Part shown: in pieces, positions 63,509-64,000 of the stretch
Layout of the letters: each line of letters begins with the position of its first letter
Position numbering within the stretch: position 1 is the stretch's first letter
Assembly: GCA_900108205.1 (NCBI GenBank)
Contig: FNUU01000001.1
Span: 62,001 to 126,000, forward strand
Length of the DNA stretch: 64,000 bases
From: Eubacterium ruminantium
GTDB lineage: Bacteria; Bacillota; Clostridia; Lachnospirales; Lachnospiraceae
Direction of reading: 5' to 3'
Program-made: the position numbers and the translations under genes
The notes under the pieces: generated by a model
Database searches by the model: none
The model's input: only the letters and a program-made list of their open reading frames with translations
Told to the model about the DNA's origin: nothing

Positions 63509-64000
63509 TTGGGAAGAAAGAATAGAGAAATTGAAAGTATAGATGAAGCAAAGGAAATATTCTATTCCCTTGCTGATGACAGAAAGCAGGAAAAAAGAGC
63601 TTTAAGAGAAGCTGCCAGAGAAGAAAAAAGACTGGCAAAGGAAGCTGCCAAAGAAGAGGCGGAACGCGAAAAGCAGAAATCAAAAGATGAGGCTTTTTCC
63701 GAGGCCGGATCTGCTGACGAAGATGAAAATTCGACTGAAACATCTGAAGCTGTTTCTTCTGAATTAGAAACCTCTGAATCAGAAGTCTCTGAAGAGGAAG
63801 AAGGAAAAGCCAAAAAATACAGAGGCAGAAAAAAGAAAAAAGAAAAAGTAAATATAGTTAAAGAATTATATTATCTTGCTATATATATCGGTATAGTAAT
63901 TGTTGTTTGTTTCCTGATAATCACATTTGTCGGTGAAAGAACAACGGTAGACGGAGATTCGATGCTGCCGAATCTTCATAACAACGACAGTCTTTGGATA
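63509..64000 (+). CDS. lepB: Signal peptidase I (second copy), 3'-truncated, with long charged N-terminal extension
   Basis: Visible part 164 codons, running off the window. The start is TTG 63509, with AAGGAG seven bases upstream overlapping the rbgA stop. Residues 1-115 are cytoplasmic and very charged: an Ala/Glu/Lys/Arg coiled coil (25-60), a Ser/Glu stretch (65-95) and a Lys/Arg cluster (98-112). A membrane helix (about 122-142) leads into VDGDSMLPNLHNNDSLWI with the catalytic Ser. Ordinary signal peptidases have only some 10-40 residues before the helix. Confidence 0.85.
   Translation, partial: MGRKNREIESIDEAKEIFYSLADDRKQEKRALREAAREEKRLAKEAAKEEAEREKQKSKDEAFSEAGSADEDENSTETSEAVSSELETSESEVSEEEEGKAKKYRGRKKKKEKVNIVKELYYLAIYIGIVIVVCFLIITFVGERTTVDGDSMLPNLHNNDSLWI

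Overview
The window is a low-GC bacterial chromosome segment from an anaerobic member of the Clostridia. It is most likely a Lachnospiraceae fibre degrader of the Butyrivibrio/Pseudobutyrivibrio type. That assignment is inferred from gene content: a membrane-anchored GH5 cellulase with a cellulose-binding module, a GH94 cellobiose phosphorylase, an IspH-ribosomal protein S1 fusion, a sodium-pumping biotin decarboxylase operon, formyl-tetrahydrofolate synthetase with FolD, and strong AGGAGG-type ribosome binding sites. No phage, insertion sequence with a transposase, CRISPR array, rRNA or tRNA was recognised. About 40 protein genes are supported, almost all on the + strand; the only minus-strand genes are tmcAL, a c-di-GMP response regulator and an AraC regulator.

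Layout. 1-5.8 kb: 3' part of recG, a GH5 endoglucanase, rsmD-coaD and a coiled-coil protein of unknown role, converging on tmcAL. 7.5-16.8 kb: a PLP aminotransferase, then recA (with a Firmicutes LexA box)-recX-rny, a SpoU methyltransferase with a Nudix hydrolase, and xerD-aroC. 16.8-30.1 kb: rpsO and pnp, each with a structured leader, a GH94 phosphorylase directly behind pnp, ftsK-fhs and folD-rimO-pgsA. 30.4-35.9 kb: a divergent signalling pair, a REC-GGDEF-REC-HD-GYP protein and a hybrid histidine kinase ending in an HPt domain. 36.3-51.7 kb: two giant secreted proteins that share a collinear four-Ig C-terminal cassette, flanking a five-gene carboxyltransferase/Na+-pump operon. 52-57 kb: an AraC regulator divergent from a heterodimeric ABC exporter. 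57-64 kb: a flavoprotein, cmk, ispH-S1, rplS, lepB, rbgA and the start of a second lepB.

How the genes fit together. The cellulase should release cello-oligosaccharides at the cell surface and the GH94 enzyme would phosphorolyse cellobiose inside, saving ATP. The biotin operon could link decarboxylation or transcarboxylation to sodium export. The two-component/c-di-GMP pair sits beside the large surface proteins and could control surface lifestyle, but that link rests on position alone.

Between genes there are at least two families of dispersed palindromic repeats. Family A is a composite of up to three hairpins (five copies plus a fragment). Family B is a MITE-like element with long imperfect terminal inverted repeats (three copies). 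There is also a cluster of hairpins and tandem duplications at 47.5-47.9 kb. The most unusual observations are the collinear Ig cassette shared by the two giant proteins, the three-domain super-repeat in the larger one, the complete ribosome binding site preserved in frame at the IspH/S1 junction, and the mixed carboxyltransferase operon. All functional assignments come from reading motifs by eye; no database search was run.
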